Position numbers and translations under genes: made by a program. The notes under the pieces are model-generated. The model saw only the letters and a program-made list of their open reading frames with translations, ran no database searches and was not told the origin of the DNA. Positions 1 to 8,361 of a stretch of DNA of 23,779 bases are shown one piece after another. This stretch comes from PNMQ01 sp964478775. Lineage in GTDB: Bacteria > Pseudomonadota > Alphaproteobacteria > Paracaedibacterales > CAIOTO01. The stretch covers positions 1 through 23,779 of the forward strand of contig CAYZJC010000026.1 of NCBI GenBank assembly GCA_964478775.1, in the 5' to 3' direction. Position 1 is the stretch's first letter. Every line of letters begins with the position of its first letter.

Positions 1-3000
1 ACGGCGTTCATATGTTACAGCCAATTCTCTAAAGATGTAGTCTAGAATTGAGGTTGCCATCTTAATTGTTTCATTGCCTTCAACGCGACCTGAAGGTTCA
101 AAACGTGTAAAGGTGAAGGCTTCAATAAATTCTTCCAATGGGACACCGTATTGCAAGCCAATGGAAATGGCCATCGCAAAGTTATGCATCAATGACCTGA
201 AAGAAGCACCTTCTTTGTGCATATCAACGAAGATTTCCCCTAAGGTACCATCAGCATATTCACCTGTTCGCAAATAGATTTTGTGTCCACCAACCACTGC
301 TTTTTGTGTATACCCACCGCGGCGGGTTGGTAACTTACGACGCTTTGAATTGTGTGATGACGTATCGGCTACATTTCCAAAAACAGAAGAAATTTTCAAC
401 TGGTCAATGATTTTAGCTGCAGCTACTGTTGCTTTTTCCGTTTGTGGCAGCTGGGTGATCTCTTCAACTTCGTCTTCATCAAAGGCAACCGCATTCATAG
501 GCTGTGAAAGCTTAGAACCATCACGATAAAGGGCATTCGCTTTCAAGCACAAACGCCATGAGGTGAGGTATGAATCCACACATTCTTGAACAGTTGCTGT
601 GTTTGGCATGTTGATTGTCTTGGAAATTGCGCCTGAAATAAATGGTTGAACCGCTGCCATCATTCCAATGTGGCTATAGGAAGACAAGAAACGTTTGCCA
701 ATACGGCCACAAGGTGAAGCACAGTCAAACACAGGAAGATGTTCGTCTTTCAAGAAAGGTGCACCTTCTAATGTCATTGTTCCACAGCAGTAGTTATTTG
801 CTGCATCAATTTGTGCTTTTGTAAAGCCAAGGTGGGTTAATAGATCAAAACTTGAATCATTCAATTGGTCTTGTGTGACTTTTAATGTCTTTGTTAAGAA
901 GTCATCACCAAATGTCCAACGGTTAAACGCGAACTTAATATCGAATGCACTTGTTAAAGCTGGCTTTAATTTATCTAAGGCTTCCTTGGTGAAGCCTTTT
1001 TTGCGAAGGTCTTCAAAACTAATGGTAGGTGAACCATCTAGTGTGCCATGACCCACAGCATACTTTGAAATGGCCTGAATTTCACTGTCTTCATAACCCA
1101 ATTTCTTTAATGCAATAGGAACCATTTGGTTGATGATTTTAAAGTAACCACCACCAGCAAGTTTTTTAAATTTTACCAAGGCAAAGTCTGGTTCAATACC
1201 TGTTGTGTCACAATCCATCACAAGACCGATTGTTCCTGTTGGGGCAATCACAGTTGTTTGTGCGTTTCTATACCCATACTTTTCACCATACTTTAAGGCT
1301 AAGTCAAAGGCATTGCGTGCTGCTTGACATAAACCTTCAATAGGGCAGTGGGTTTCTTGTAAGGGAACAGGCAAAATGGTGAGGGCTTCATAACCATCAG
1401 TTGCACCATAGGCTGCTTTTCTGTGGTTCTTAATTACCTTTAGCATATGCTTTTTGTTAATTGCATAGCCTTTAAATGTGCCAAGTTCTTTTGCCATTAA
1501 TGCTGATGTTGCATAAGATTGACCCGTTAATATAGCAGATAATGCACCAGCGATGGCACGCCCTTCATTGCTATCATAAGGAATGCCCATAGACATCAAC
1601 AAACCACCAATGTTCGCATAACCTAGACCAAGTGTTCTAAATTCATATGATAATTGTGCAATTTCTTTAGAAGGGAATTGCGCCATCAATACAGAAATTT
1701 CAAGAACAATTGTCCACAACTGAATGGTGTGTTCATATAAAGCTGTATCAAATTTACTATCTTTATATAGTGGTGCTAAGTTAATAGAGGCAAGGTTACA
1801 TGCTGTGTTGTCTAAGAACATATATTCTGAACATGGGTTTGATGCATTAATACGACCACTTTCAGGACATGTGTGCCATTCATTAATGGTTGTATCAAAC
1901 TGAACACCTGGGTCAGCGCATGCCCATGCAGCATAACCAACGCTGTCCATCAGTTCTTTTGCTTTAACCGTCTTAACGGTTTCACCCGTTTTTCGTGCAG
2001 TAAGGTTCCAGTCTTTATCGTTAAGGGCTGCATTGATAAATTCATTTGAAAGACGAACGGTGTTGTTCGAATTTTGCCCAGAAACTGTATTGTAGGCTTC
2101 GGAATCCCAGTCTGTTGTGTAAATTGGCATGTCAACTTTTGTATGACCTAATTGTGCTAAGTGTACAGTGCGACGAATTAAGTTGTCAGAAACCATAGCT
2201 TGCTTCGCATTACGCATTGCTGTCTTAAGCTTTGTGTTGACTTTAGGGTCTGTGCGCTCTTCCTGTGCCAAGGTTTCATCTTGACATGCTGTCATAATCG
2301 CATTGAGATGTAAGTGGTTAATTTTTGAACCTGCAACTAAGGCTGCAACCTTTTGTTCTTCAATCACCTTCCAGTTGATAAATTCTTCTACATCTGGGTG
2401 ATCAATATCTAGTACGACCATTTTTGCTGCACGACGCGTGGTTCCGCCTGATTTNNNNNNNNNNNNNNNNNNNNNNNNNNNNNNNNNNNNNNNAGCTCAT
2501 CAGGCCAGAAGATTTCCCGCCTCCAGAAAGTTTTTCACCTGAACCACGCACATTTGAAAAGTTTGAACCTGTCCCAGAGCCATACTTAAAGAGACGTGCT
2601 TCACGAACCCATAAGTCCATAATGCCACCTTCGTTGACAAGGTCGTCATTAATGCCTTGAATAAAGCACGCATGTGGCTGCGGTCTTGCATAGGAAGAGT
2701 TTGAAGCCGTTAATTCACCTGTCTTATCATCTACATAAAAGTGACCTTGTGCTGGGCCATCAATGCCATAAGCCCAGTTAAGACCTGTGTTAAACCATTG
2801 TGGTGAGTTTGGGGCGCACATTTGTGTGGCAAGTTGATATCTTAATTCATCATAAAAAGCTAAAGCATCGTCTTCTGTGTCGAAATATTTATTTTTAAAG
2901 CCCCAGTATGTCCATGTTCCAGCTAGTCTGTCAAAAACTTGTTTAGCACTTGTTTCGCTTATAAATGTTGTGCCTTCTTTTGGTGCATGCCTCCAAAGCC

Positions 3001-3238
3001 ATTGGGGAACATCTGTCTCTTCAACGGCAACAAGTTCCACAGGAACGCCTGCTTTTCTAAAGTATTTTTGGGCAAGAACGTCGCACGCGACTTGTGACCA
3101 TGTGCTTGGAACATCGATATTGTCGAGTTTAAATACAATAGATCCGTCAGGATTCCTAATTTCACTACTCGCCTTTCTAAATTCAAGTGTTGCATAAGGA
3201 GATTGACCAGCGCTTGTGCATCGACGTGTTATTTTCAT
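1..3238 (-). CDS. nrdJ: Vitamin B12-dependent (class II) ribonucleotide reductase, 3' end outside window
   Basis: Adenosylcobalamin-dependent ribonucleoside-diphosphate reductase, which makes deoxyribonucleotides in the cytosol. The reading frame runs from ATG 3238 off the left edge, about 1,078 residues of a protein usually near 1,200; the C-terminal redox-cysteine region is therefore missing. Visible signs: the N-terminal segment with PHACFIQG (Cys191), the glycine-rich GSGTGSNFSNVRGSGEKLSG stretch just before the gap, and NPCSE at about residue 468 (plus-strand 1825-1845), which is the N-x-C-x-E site carrying the thiyl-radical Cys. It is followed by DNTACNLAS with the second redox Cys, and by APTGTIGLVMDCDTTGIEP further on. 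An AAGGAA ribosome site sits about 10 nt before the start. The N run at 2455-2493 breaks the frame, but the protein reads well on both sides, so I treat it as one intact gene. Candidate NrdR operators lie upstream. Confidence 0.95.
2455..2493. other. Assembly gap (39 N) inside nrdJ
   Basis: Thirty-nine N bases. On the minus strand the text before the gap ends ...GLMS plus one base, and after it the family frame resumes with KSGGTTRR. In NrdJ proteins about 12 residues (roughly FLKINDRAAGAI) join these parts, which needs about 35 nt. The 39-N run puts the two halves out of frame, so the N length is only an estimate and the apparent premature stop at 2402 is an artefact. Confidence 0.9.
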
Positions 3239-3283
3239 TATAAAGGTTCCTTCACTTGAGGCTTAAGATTAAGTAAGATTCAT

Positions 3284-3313
3284 ATTTTAAATTGATCTGG
3301 CGTATTCATGCAA
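3284..3313 (-). promoter_or_regulatory. Candidate sigma-70 promoter of nrdJ
   Basis: Read on the minus strand, a -35-like TTGCAT (3313-3308) and a -10-like TAAAAT (3289-3284) are separated by 18 bp and lie 46 bp upstream of the nrdJ start. The NrdR-like boxes are immediately upstream of this -35. An alternative -10, TATAGT, lies inside the nearer box. Seen by eye only. Confidence 0.4.
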
Positions 3314-3326
3314 AAAAAGCAAGCAC

Positions 3327-3374
3327 ATACTATATGTAGTTGGGTTTTGTTGTGTGATGCGCAAGATATTGATA
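3327..3374 (-). promoter_or_regulatory. Tandem NrdR-box-like operators upstream of nrdJ
   Basis: Two 10-bp cores, CTATATGTAG (3330-3339) and CAAGATATTG (3362-3371), each match the NrdR core CwAtATaTwG at 9 of 10 positions. Their starts are 32 bp apart, about three helical turns, which is the usual spacing of paired NrdR boxes. They lie about 90-135 bp upstream of the nrdJ ATG. NrdR is the zinc/ATP-cone repressor of ribonucleotide reductase genes; repression of nrdJ is inferred from the site pair and its position. Confidence 0.6.
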
Positions 3375-3459
3375 TCATGTATCAGATTTGAAAAAAAAAC
3401 AAGACTTGAAAATTAAAAATATCAAGATTGTGAAAGGGCTTATTCACTGGAGAGCGAGC

Positions 3460-3479
3460 GATTGAATCGCGATACAATC
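3460..3479. repeat. 20-bp near-perfect palindrome between the chemoreceptor gene and nrdJ
   Basis: The 20-mer at 3460-3479 (starts GATTGAATCG, ends CGATACAATC) is an inverted repeat with no loop and a single mismatched pair. It contains one GANTC (GAATC), the methylation site of alphaproteobacterial CcrM. It lies in the 303-bp gap 3239-3541, which otherwise holds only the nrdJ promoter/NrdR sites and AT-rich sequence. No poly-T follows it, so an operator is more likely than a terminator. Function unknown. Confidence 0.4.
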
Positions 3480-3541
3480 CTAGCAGGGACTGGGATTTGA
3501 TTGTTTTTATTGTGATAATATTCCATATTTATTTTATAGTA

Positions 3542-6070
3542 TTAAATTTTAAATACTTTTGTGATGTCATCAATTTTATGTGATTGTTCTTGCATCACAT
3601 AGATTGAAGAATTGCTCTCACTCGCTAAAATAGCGTTCTTTTGTGTGAGTTCATCAAGGTGGCTGACAGTTCTATGAATAAGTTCTAACCCTATAGATTG
3701 TTCTGAGGATGAACAAGCTATTTTTGAAATGAGCGAAGATACATCTTGGGAAGACTTGAGTATTTCTTGCAGAACAGTGTTTGTTTCCATGACATAAGTC
3801 ACACCCTGATTGATGTACATAGAACTATCACTAATCAGTTTCTTAATGTCTTTTGATGCAGTAGCTGATCGGTGCGCCAATGACCGAACTTCTTCAGCAA
3901 CTACAGCAAATCCTTTTCCTGCTTCATTTGCACGCGCAGCTTCTACTGCTGCATTAAGTGCAAGCAAATTTGTTTGAAATGCGATTTCATCAATCAAGGT
4001 GGTAATGGTTGATATACTAATAGAGGATTGTTGAATTTTTTCCATTGATCCAATGGCATTTTTGATAACAGCTTCCCCTTTGCTGGCAATTGTAATAGAG
4101 TTGGATGCAAGATCATCAGCCGCTTTTGCATTGTTGGAAGTAATTTTTACGCTTGTGGATAATTCTTCCATGGAAGCAGCGGCCTCTTGCAAATTGGCAG
4201 CTTGTTCTTGCGAGCGTTCTGATAAATCCGCACTGCCTTTAGCGATAATATCACTTGTGTTGAGGATGTTATTTGAATTATTAATAATATCTTTGATGAT
4301 TTGACTGAGATTATCAGCCGTTTTATTTGCATTTTGTTCGAGGTTCTTAAAAATACCTTCATTGTCAGAATCTAATCTCAAAGTTAAGTTGCCATTGGCA
4401 AGGTTTGCAAACATTGACTCTAAAGAATTTAATGTTATTTCTAATGTTTCCATTAAATGGTTAATTTCATTTGAAAGCGACATTAAGAAATTATTATTGG
4501 AAGAAAAGCGAATGCGCTGGGATAGATCGCCGTTAACAGCGTTTTTGATTAAAAATTCAATATTATTTTGAAGTTTGATTTCCTGGGTTTCATCGTAAAT
4601 TTCAAGCACAACCCCTAATCTTTCAAAGAATTCGTTTTCAACCGGCTGTGCTTTGATGTTTAAAATACATTCATTTTCAAAATTGAGTATATAATTTACA
4701 TTTGTTTTTAGCGTTTCAAATAGAGGACATGTTTCACTGTGTGTGAGCAGCTTTGCATTTTGCTTGATGGGATTATTGTAATTGAAATCTGGGTAAGACT
4801 TTGAAATATGCTGTTTGTGATTTTCTAGTGTTTTTCTAAAAGTGTGGTTTGCGTAAATGATAATTCCATCGTTGTCTATAATGACAATACCTGTTGATAC
4901 ACTTTGCAGGGCAGATTTGATTTGTACAGACTCAATTCCATTTTCTCTTATCACTTCTAAAGAGTTTGCCATGTTACCAATTTCATTTTCAAATTCTTTG
5001 CCATAAATTTGTGTTTTTGTGTCACCCGCAGACAGTCTTTTGATTGCTGATGCCATGTTGACTAATGGGTTCGTAACACCTTTTCTAATAATATATAATG
5101 TGATCAATATAAATAAAGAGATGAGTAAGATTAAGAAAATGTTTTTAATAAATTTCTCTTTTGCTTCACCTAGTTTTTGATTGGTAATTTCTAAGCCAGC
5201 TACACTTATCGTGTTATTGAGTTCATGCATGAGACCAATGACTTTAGTTGAGGTGTCAAACCACTGATTTGCTGAAATGTTTTCATATTCACCTTGTAGT
5301 GAATTGAGGTATAGTTTTCTTCTAAAATCTTCAATTTGAATCGCAGGTCCAGATTCTATCAGTGATTTGACACCATTTTTGAGATTTTGAGGTGCTGATT
5401 CGTGTAGTTTTGTGATACCTTCTTGTATCGAGGCGCCTAAGTGTCTGAATTTTTGGTACATCTCAAATTCAAATTTTGGCTTTCTAAGCTGGTTCGCCCC
5501 AACTGCACGTTCAATGCCAGACAATTCTTTAATGTCTTCAACTTTTTCTAGTGTTGAAGAGATTGCAAATAAATCTCTGTTAACATATAGTTCTGATACA
5601 TTTTTTTTATAGTTGATAAAATAACTTATAACACCAATGTACTGTTTGATGATGTTGTTTGTATCATTGCTTTTTTGATTGACTGCAGTTCTGATGTCTT
5701 TAATTTTCTGGATCTGCTGTTGAATCTTTGCAAGATCTAAGCTAATTTGATAATGTTGTGCCTCAAGCCAGATTGAGAGATCCTTGATTTTTGCATCAGC
5801 TTCTTTTCTTTGAGCGTTGAGTTCTTTTAATGATTCATCATCAGGATTTCCTAAGTAGGCTGCGGTTCTTCCCCGTTCTTTTTGAAGTTCATGCACCACA
5901 AGCCTTGATATATTAGAAAATTTAATGGCATCGCTTTGTTGACCTGCTAATTGATATTGCGCATAGTTTGTATGGAGGCTTGATAGCGTGAAAAAACAAA
6001 TTGTCATAATGAGGGGTGAGACCAAGCACAAGATTTGTTTTATGATATTGAGTTTGAGAAAAAATTGCAT
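3542..6070 (-). CDS. Methyl-accepting chemotaxis protein with NIT, HAMP and PAS regions
   Basis: Inner-membrane chemoreceptor of 842 residues that would signal to CheA/CheW to bias flagellar rotation. Order of parts: TM1 about 10-30; periplasmic sensor about 40-300 with the ELQKERGRTAAYLG motif typical of NIT (nitrate/nitrite-sensing) domains; TM2 about 308-328; HAMP 329-380; a PAS-like segment about 383-500 (VSTGIVIIDNDGIIIYANHT); a second HAMP-like stretch 500-600; and the signalling hairpin about 610-800. The hairpin tip is well conserved (IDEIAFQTNLLALNAAVEAA at 693-712, then GKGFAVVAEEVRSLAHRS). There is no CheR-tethering C-terminal pentapeptide. It is transcribed alone, with no che genes beside it. 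The ligand is not known: NIT assignment rests on the one motif and the two-helix-pair look of the sensor. The ribosome site before ATG 6070 is weak. Confidence 0.92.
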   Translation of the reverse strand: MQFFLKLNIIKQILCLVSPLIMTICFFTLSSLHTNYAQYQLAGQQSDAIKFSNISRLVVHELQKERGRTAAYLGNPDDESLKELNAQRKEADAKIKDLSIWLEAQHYQISLDLAKIQQQIQKIKDIRTAVNQKSNDTNNIIKQYIGVISYFINYKKNVSELYVNRDLFAISSTLEKVEDIKELSGIERAVGANQLRKPKFEFEMYQKFRHLGASIQEGITKLHESAPQNLKNGVKSLIESGPAIQIEDFRRKLYLNSLQGEYENISANQWFDTSTKVIGLMHELNNTISVAGLEITNQKLGEAKEKFIKNIFLILLISLFILITLYIIRKGVTNPLVNMASAIKRLSAGDTKTQIYGKEFENEIGNMANSLEVIRENGIESVQIKSALQSVSTGIVIIDNDGIIIYANHTFRKTLENHKQHISKSYPDFNYNNPIKQNAKLLTHSETCPLFETLKTNVNYILNFENECILNIKAQPVENEFFERLGVVLEIYDETQEIKLQNNIEFLIKNAVNGDLSQRIRFSSNNNFLMSLSNEINHLMETLEITLNSLESMFANLANGNLTLRLDSDNEGIFKNLEQNANKTADNLSQIIKDIINNSNNILNTSDIIAKGSADLSERSQEQAANLQEAAASMEELSTSVKITSNNAKAADDLASNSITIASKGEAVIKNAIGSMEKIQQSSISISTITTLIDEIAFQTNLLALNAAVEAARANEAGKGFAVVAEEVRSLAHRSATASKDIKKLISDSSMYINQGVTYVMETNTVLQEILKSSQDVSSLISKIACSSSEQSIGLELIHRTVSHLDELTQKNAILASESNSSIYVMQEQSHKIDDITKVFKI

Positions 6071-6124
6071 GCAGGCTAACTTTCAGGTGTCAGTTTTTTA
6101 CAGTTTAGTGAAGAAAGATTAAGT

Positions 6125-6158
6125 GTTCACTAACAATCTGGTTTTGGGTTGAGTGAAC
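6125..6158. repeat. Inverted repeat GTTCACT / AGTGAAC
   Basis: GTTCACT at 6125-6131 and its exact reverse complement AGTGAAC at 6152-6158 are separated by 20 bp. They lie 55-88 bp upstream of the chemoreceptor start and about 230 bp upstream of the HTH-receiver gene. The half-sites would fit a dimeric regulator, possibly the neighbouring XRE-type protein. No direct evidence. Confidence 0.35.
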
Positions 6159-6301
6159 TGCATGCGTCTTTATGGATATTATAATAAAATTTTAGATAAA
6201 TTAATATGATTTAGTTGAAAATGAACAATCTTTCAATCTAGTCAAAATTTTGTTTATTCGGTAATTTAATCATGCATAATAGGAAGAGAGCGGATAAAAG
6301 C

Positions 6302-6329
6302 TTGACAAATCTTATATTGTACCTATTTA
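6302..6329 (+). promoter_or_regulatory. Candidate sigma-70 promoter of the HTH-receiver gene
   Basis: A perfect -35 TTGACA (6302-6307) is followed after 16 bp by TATTTA (6324-6329). The start codon at 6386 lies about 50 bp downstream of the expected transcription start. GAGGAA at 6373-6378 gives a ribosome site 7 nt before ATG 6386. Confidence 0.55.
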
Positions 6330-6385
6330 GGAATTATGAAATTGAATAAAAAATGGCTTCAGGCTTAATATCGAGGAATAAATGA

Positions 6386-7210
6386 ATGGTAGAAACAAAT
6401 ACATTGTCCAAGCTTGATATGCAAAGTGCGGAAATGCAAAAGCTGCTTGATCAATACATAGGCAGACGTCTAAGGGAAAAACGACAAAAGCGTGGTTTGA
6501 CCTTGTCTGATATGGCTGATAAGTTGGCTGTATCACATCAGCAAATCCAAAAATACGAGCAAGCCCAGTCACGTATTTCAGCGTATACTTTATTCCAGTT
6601 AAGTGAAATTTTAGGTGTTGACCCTGGGTATTTTTACCATGGGTATGAGTCATATTACAGAAGGCTTGAAAAAGCGCAGCTTAATGGAGAAATGATTGTT
6701 CACGACCGTGAAAGTGTATTTAATGTGTTGATTGTGGAAGATAATGCAGCCGATGAACTGTTGACACGCAGAGCGTTTAAGTGTTGTAGTATTACAACTA
6801 ATCTGCTAGTTTTACATGATGCTTATTCAACCATAGACTTTTTAAGAAATAAGATTACAAATGTTGATTTTCCCCGCCCAGACCTCATTTTGCTGGATTT
6901 AAATTTGCCTAAAAATGACGGTGTTTCAATTTTACGTGAAATTAAACGCGATAGGGAAATTAATGATATACCTGTTGTTATTCTCACAAATTCTTTGAGT
7001 TATAATGATATGTTGTCGTGTTATAAAAATAATGCTTCCGGGTTTATTTGTAAATCTTTCGAATTTGATGTTTTTCAAAGACATGTTGAGTCCTGCTTAA
7101 CCTATTGGTCAAAAACTGTTGTGTTGCCAAATCGTGCGCAGGGAACTGAGTTGCCCTATCATTTGCTGCCTCCACTGCCCGAACTTGAGGTCAGTGAAAG
7201 TATTTTATAA
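6386..7210 (+). CDS. XRE-type HTH fused to a response-regulator receiver domain
   Basis: A 274-residue cytosolic regulator with an unusual domain order: DNA-binding domain first, receiver second. Residues about 22-85 form a lambda-repressor-like HTH (YIGRRLREKRQKRGLTLSD, then SHQQIQKYEQAQSRISA), close to the HTH of small XRE regulators common in alphaproteobacteria. Residues about 112-240 form a CheY-like receiver with the full phosphorylation pocket: Glu118/Asp119 in VEDN, phospho-acceptor Asp171 in LILLDLNLP, Thr201, Lys223. The receiver resembles the single-domain Rcp1-like class (VEDNAADELLTRR, LPKNDG). No sensor kinase is adjacent. It is divergent from the chemoreceptor and ends 4 bp from the convergent phosphatase gene. 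The start is supported by GAGGAA upstream; an ATG at 6382 is in another frame. What it regulates is unknown. Confidence 0.9.
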   Translation: MVETNTLSKLDMQSAEMQKLLDQYIGRRLREKRQKRGLTLSDMADKLAVSHQQIQKYEQAQSRISAYTLFQLSEILGVDPGYFYHGYESYYRRLEKAQLNGEMIVHDRESVFNVLIVEDNAADELLTRRAFKCCSITTNLLVLHDAYSTIDFLRNKITNVDFPRPDLILLDLNLPKNDGVSILREIKRDREINDIPVVILTNSLSYNDMLSCYKNNASGFICKSFEFDVFQRHVESCLTYWSKTVVLPNRAQGTELPYHLLPPLPELEVSESIL

Positions 7211-7214
7211 TTTT

Positions 7215-8300
7215 TTATTTGTTGATGTTGAACAATAGTTCAGCAAGTATGCCTTGACGCACACCACGGTCTGCTACGCGAAGAGCCCTCGTGGGGATTG
7301 CATCGCATATCCCTTGTAATATAGCAGACCCTATAATCACAAGATCAGTTCTGCCACCGCCAATGCAAGGATGAATCGCCCTTTTTTCAGGTGTCATGTT
7401 TAAGATCATGTGACTAATCTCATGTATTTCATGTAATTGTAAAAACGTTCCATCAATACGTTTTCTTTCATAACGTGCCAGTCCCATTTGGACTGCTGCT
7501 AGGGTTGTGACCGTGCCAGAAGAGCCCACCATTTGTAGATGCTCTGATTGTAGTAAGCTAATAATATTATTTTTTTCTATAAAGGGTGAGATGGCTGTCG
7601 TAACGATTTTTCGCACATCTCTGTGAATTTCAGGGCTTGATGCAAACTGTGCGTACAGTTCACTCACAGTGACCACACCATAGGGAATAGAAATTGAATC
7701 TATGACTTCAAACATCACTGGGTAGCCTGGCCGCTGCCTGCCTTCTTCGTTGATTTTTAAAAAGATGAGCTCTGTACTGCCGCCACCAATATCAAATACC
7801 ACAGCATACGAAATTTTAGGGTTTAAAACGCCGGCGCAGCCAGTTAATGCGAGCCTGGCTTCTTCTTGTGCGGTTACAATTTCAATGTCAAAATTAAGTT
7901 CTTGTTTGACGCGTTCGACCAAAATATTGCCGTTCGTCGCACGTCTACAGGCCTCTGTTGCGACAGCACGCATGCGTGATACGTTGTTCATATCTATTTT
8001 GCGTTTGCAAATTTTAAGAGCTTCCACAGCTCTTTCAATGGCTTCATCACTGAGGATGCCATCCTTGTGTAGCCCTTCACCCAACCTTACAATTTTTGCA
8101 TATGAGTCAATAATTTTCCAACCAATCGGGTTAGGTTTGGTTCTGAAAAAAGTCTTTTTTAAAGTTGCAACATTGACAGATGCCACAAGCAGCCTACATG
8201 AATTAGTGCCAAGATCAATAGCCGCAATGATAGGATGGTGTGCTTGGCAAAATCCACCTCTGTTTTGTTGGGATTGATTGCTTTTAAGTAGGTCTGACAA
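7215..8300 (-). CDS. Ppx/GppA family exopolyphosphatase / pppGpp phosphohydrolase
   Basis: A 361-residue member of the ASKHA-fold Ppx/GppA family, which hydrolyses inorganic polyphosphate end-residues or converts pppGpp to ppGpp. Seen: phosphate-1 motif AAIDLGTNSCRLLV (26-39), the AQEEARLA segment with the likely catalytic Glu (146/147), phosphate-2 motif FDIGGGSTELIF (169-180), and MVGSSGTVTTLAA (257-269). It is the short, two-subdomain form without the C-terminal HD-like extension of E. coli Ppx. The start is a TTG at 8300: there is no in-frame ATG before the ATPase core, and AAGGAA lies 6 nt upstream. The rlmE gene that often accompanies this family in alphaproteobacteria is not next to it. 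Whether polyphosphate or pppGpp is the substrate cannot be told from sequence. Confidence 0.9.
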   Translation of the reverse strand: MSDLLKSNQSQQNRGGFCQAHHPIIAAIDLGTNSCRLLVASVNVATLKKTFFRTKPNPIGWKIIDSYAKIVRLGEGLHKDGILSDEAIERAVEALKICKRKIDMNNVSRMRAVATEACRRATNGNILVERVKQELNFDIEIVTAQEEARLALTGCAGVLNPKISYAVVFDIGGGSTELIFLKINEEGRQRPGYPVMFEVIDSISIPYGVVTVSELYAQFASSPEIHRDVRKIVTTAISPFIEKNNIISLLQSEHLQMVGSSGTVTTLAAVQMGLARYERKRIDGTFLQLHEIHEISHMILNMTPEKRAIHPCIGGGRTDLVIIGSAILQGICDAIPTRALRVADRGVRQGILAELLFNINK

Positions 8301-8361
8301 GGGAAGTTCCTTTAGTTTAGTCTTTATATTCTATCACAAACCTTACTTAAAAACCCAGCAC

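Larger units (their letters stand above)
6071..6385. other. Divergent intergenic region between the chemoreceptor and HTH-receiver genes
   Basis: This 315-bp stretch is AT-rich and without a gene. It must hold the start signals of both divergent genes. It contains an inverted repeat (6125-6158), two GCATGC sites (6068-6073 and near 6160-6165), and a promoter facing right (6302-6329). No flagellar-type sigma-28 promoter was recognised for the chemoreceptor. Confidence 0.6.

Noticed and set aside
1950..2135. Minus-strand frame inside nrdJ
   Set aside because: It is out of frame with the conserved NrdJ protein, which reads through the whole stretch.
3239..3541. Cobalamin riboswitch before the B12-dependent reductase
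   Set aside because: No B12-box-like sequence or matching fold is visible; the NrdR-like boxes explain regulation better.
6327..6653. 108-codon minus-strand frame
   Set aside because: It overlaps the HTH domain of the XRE-receiver gene antisense and has no ribosome site or known motif.
7750..8277. 175-codon plus-strand frame
   Set aside because: It lies wholly antisense to the conserved Ppx/GppA phosphatase and has no family-like motif.
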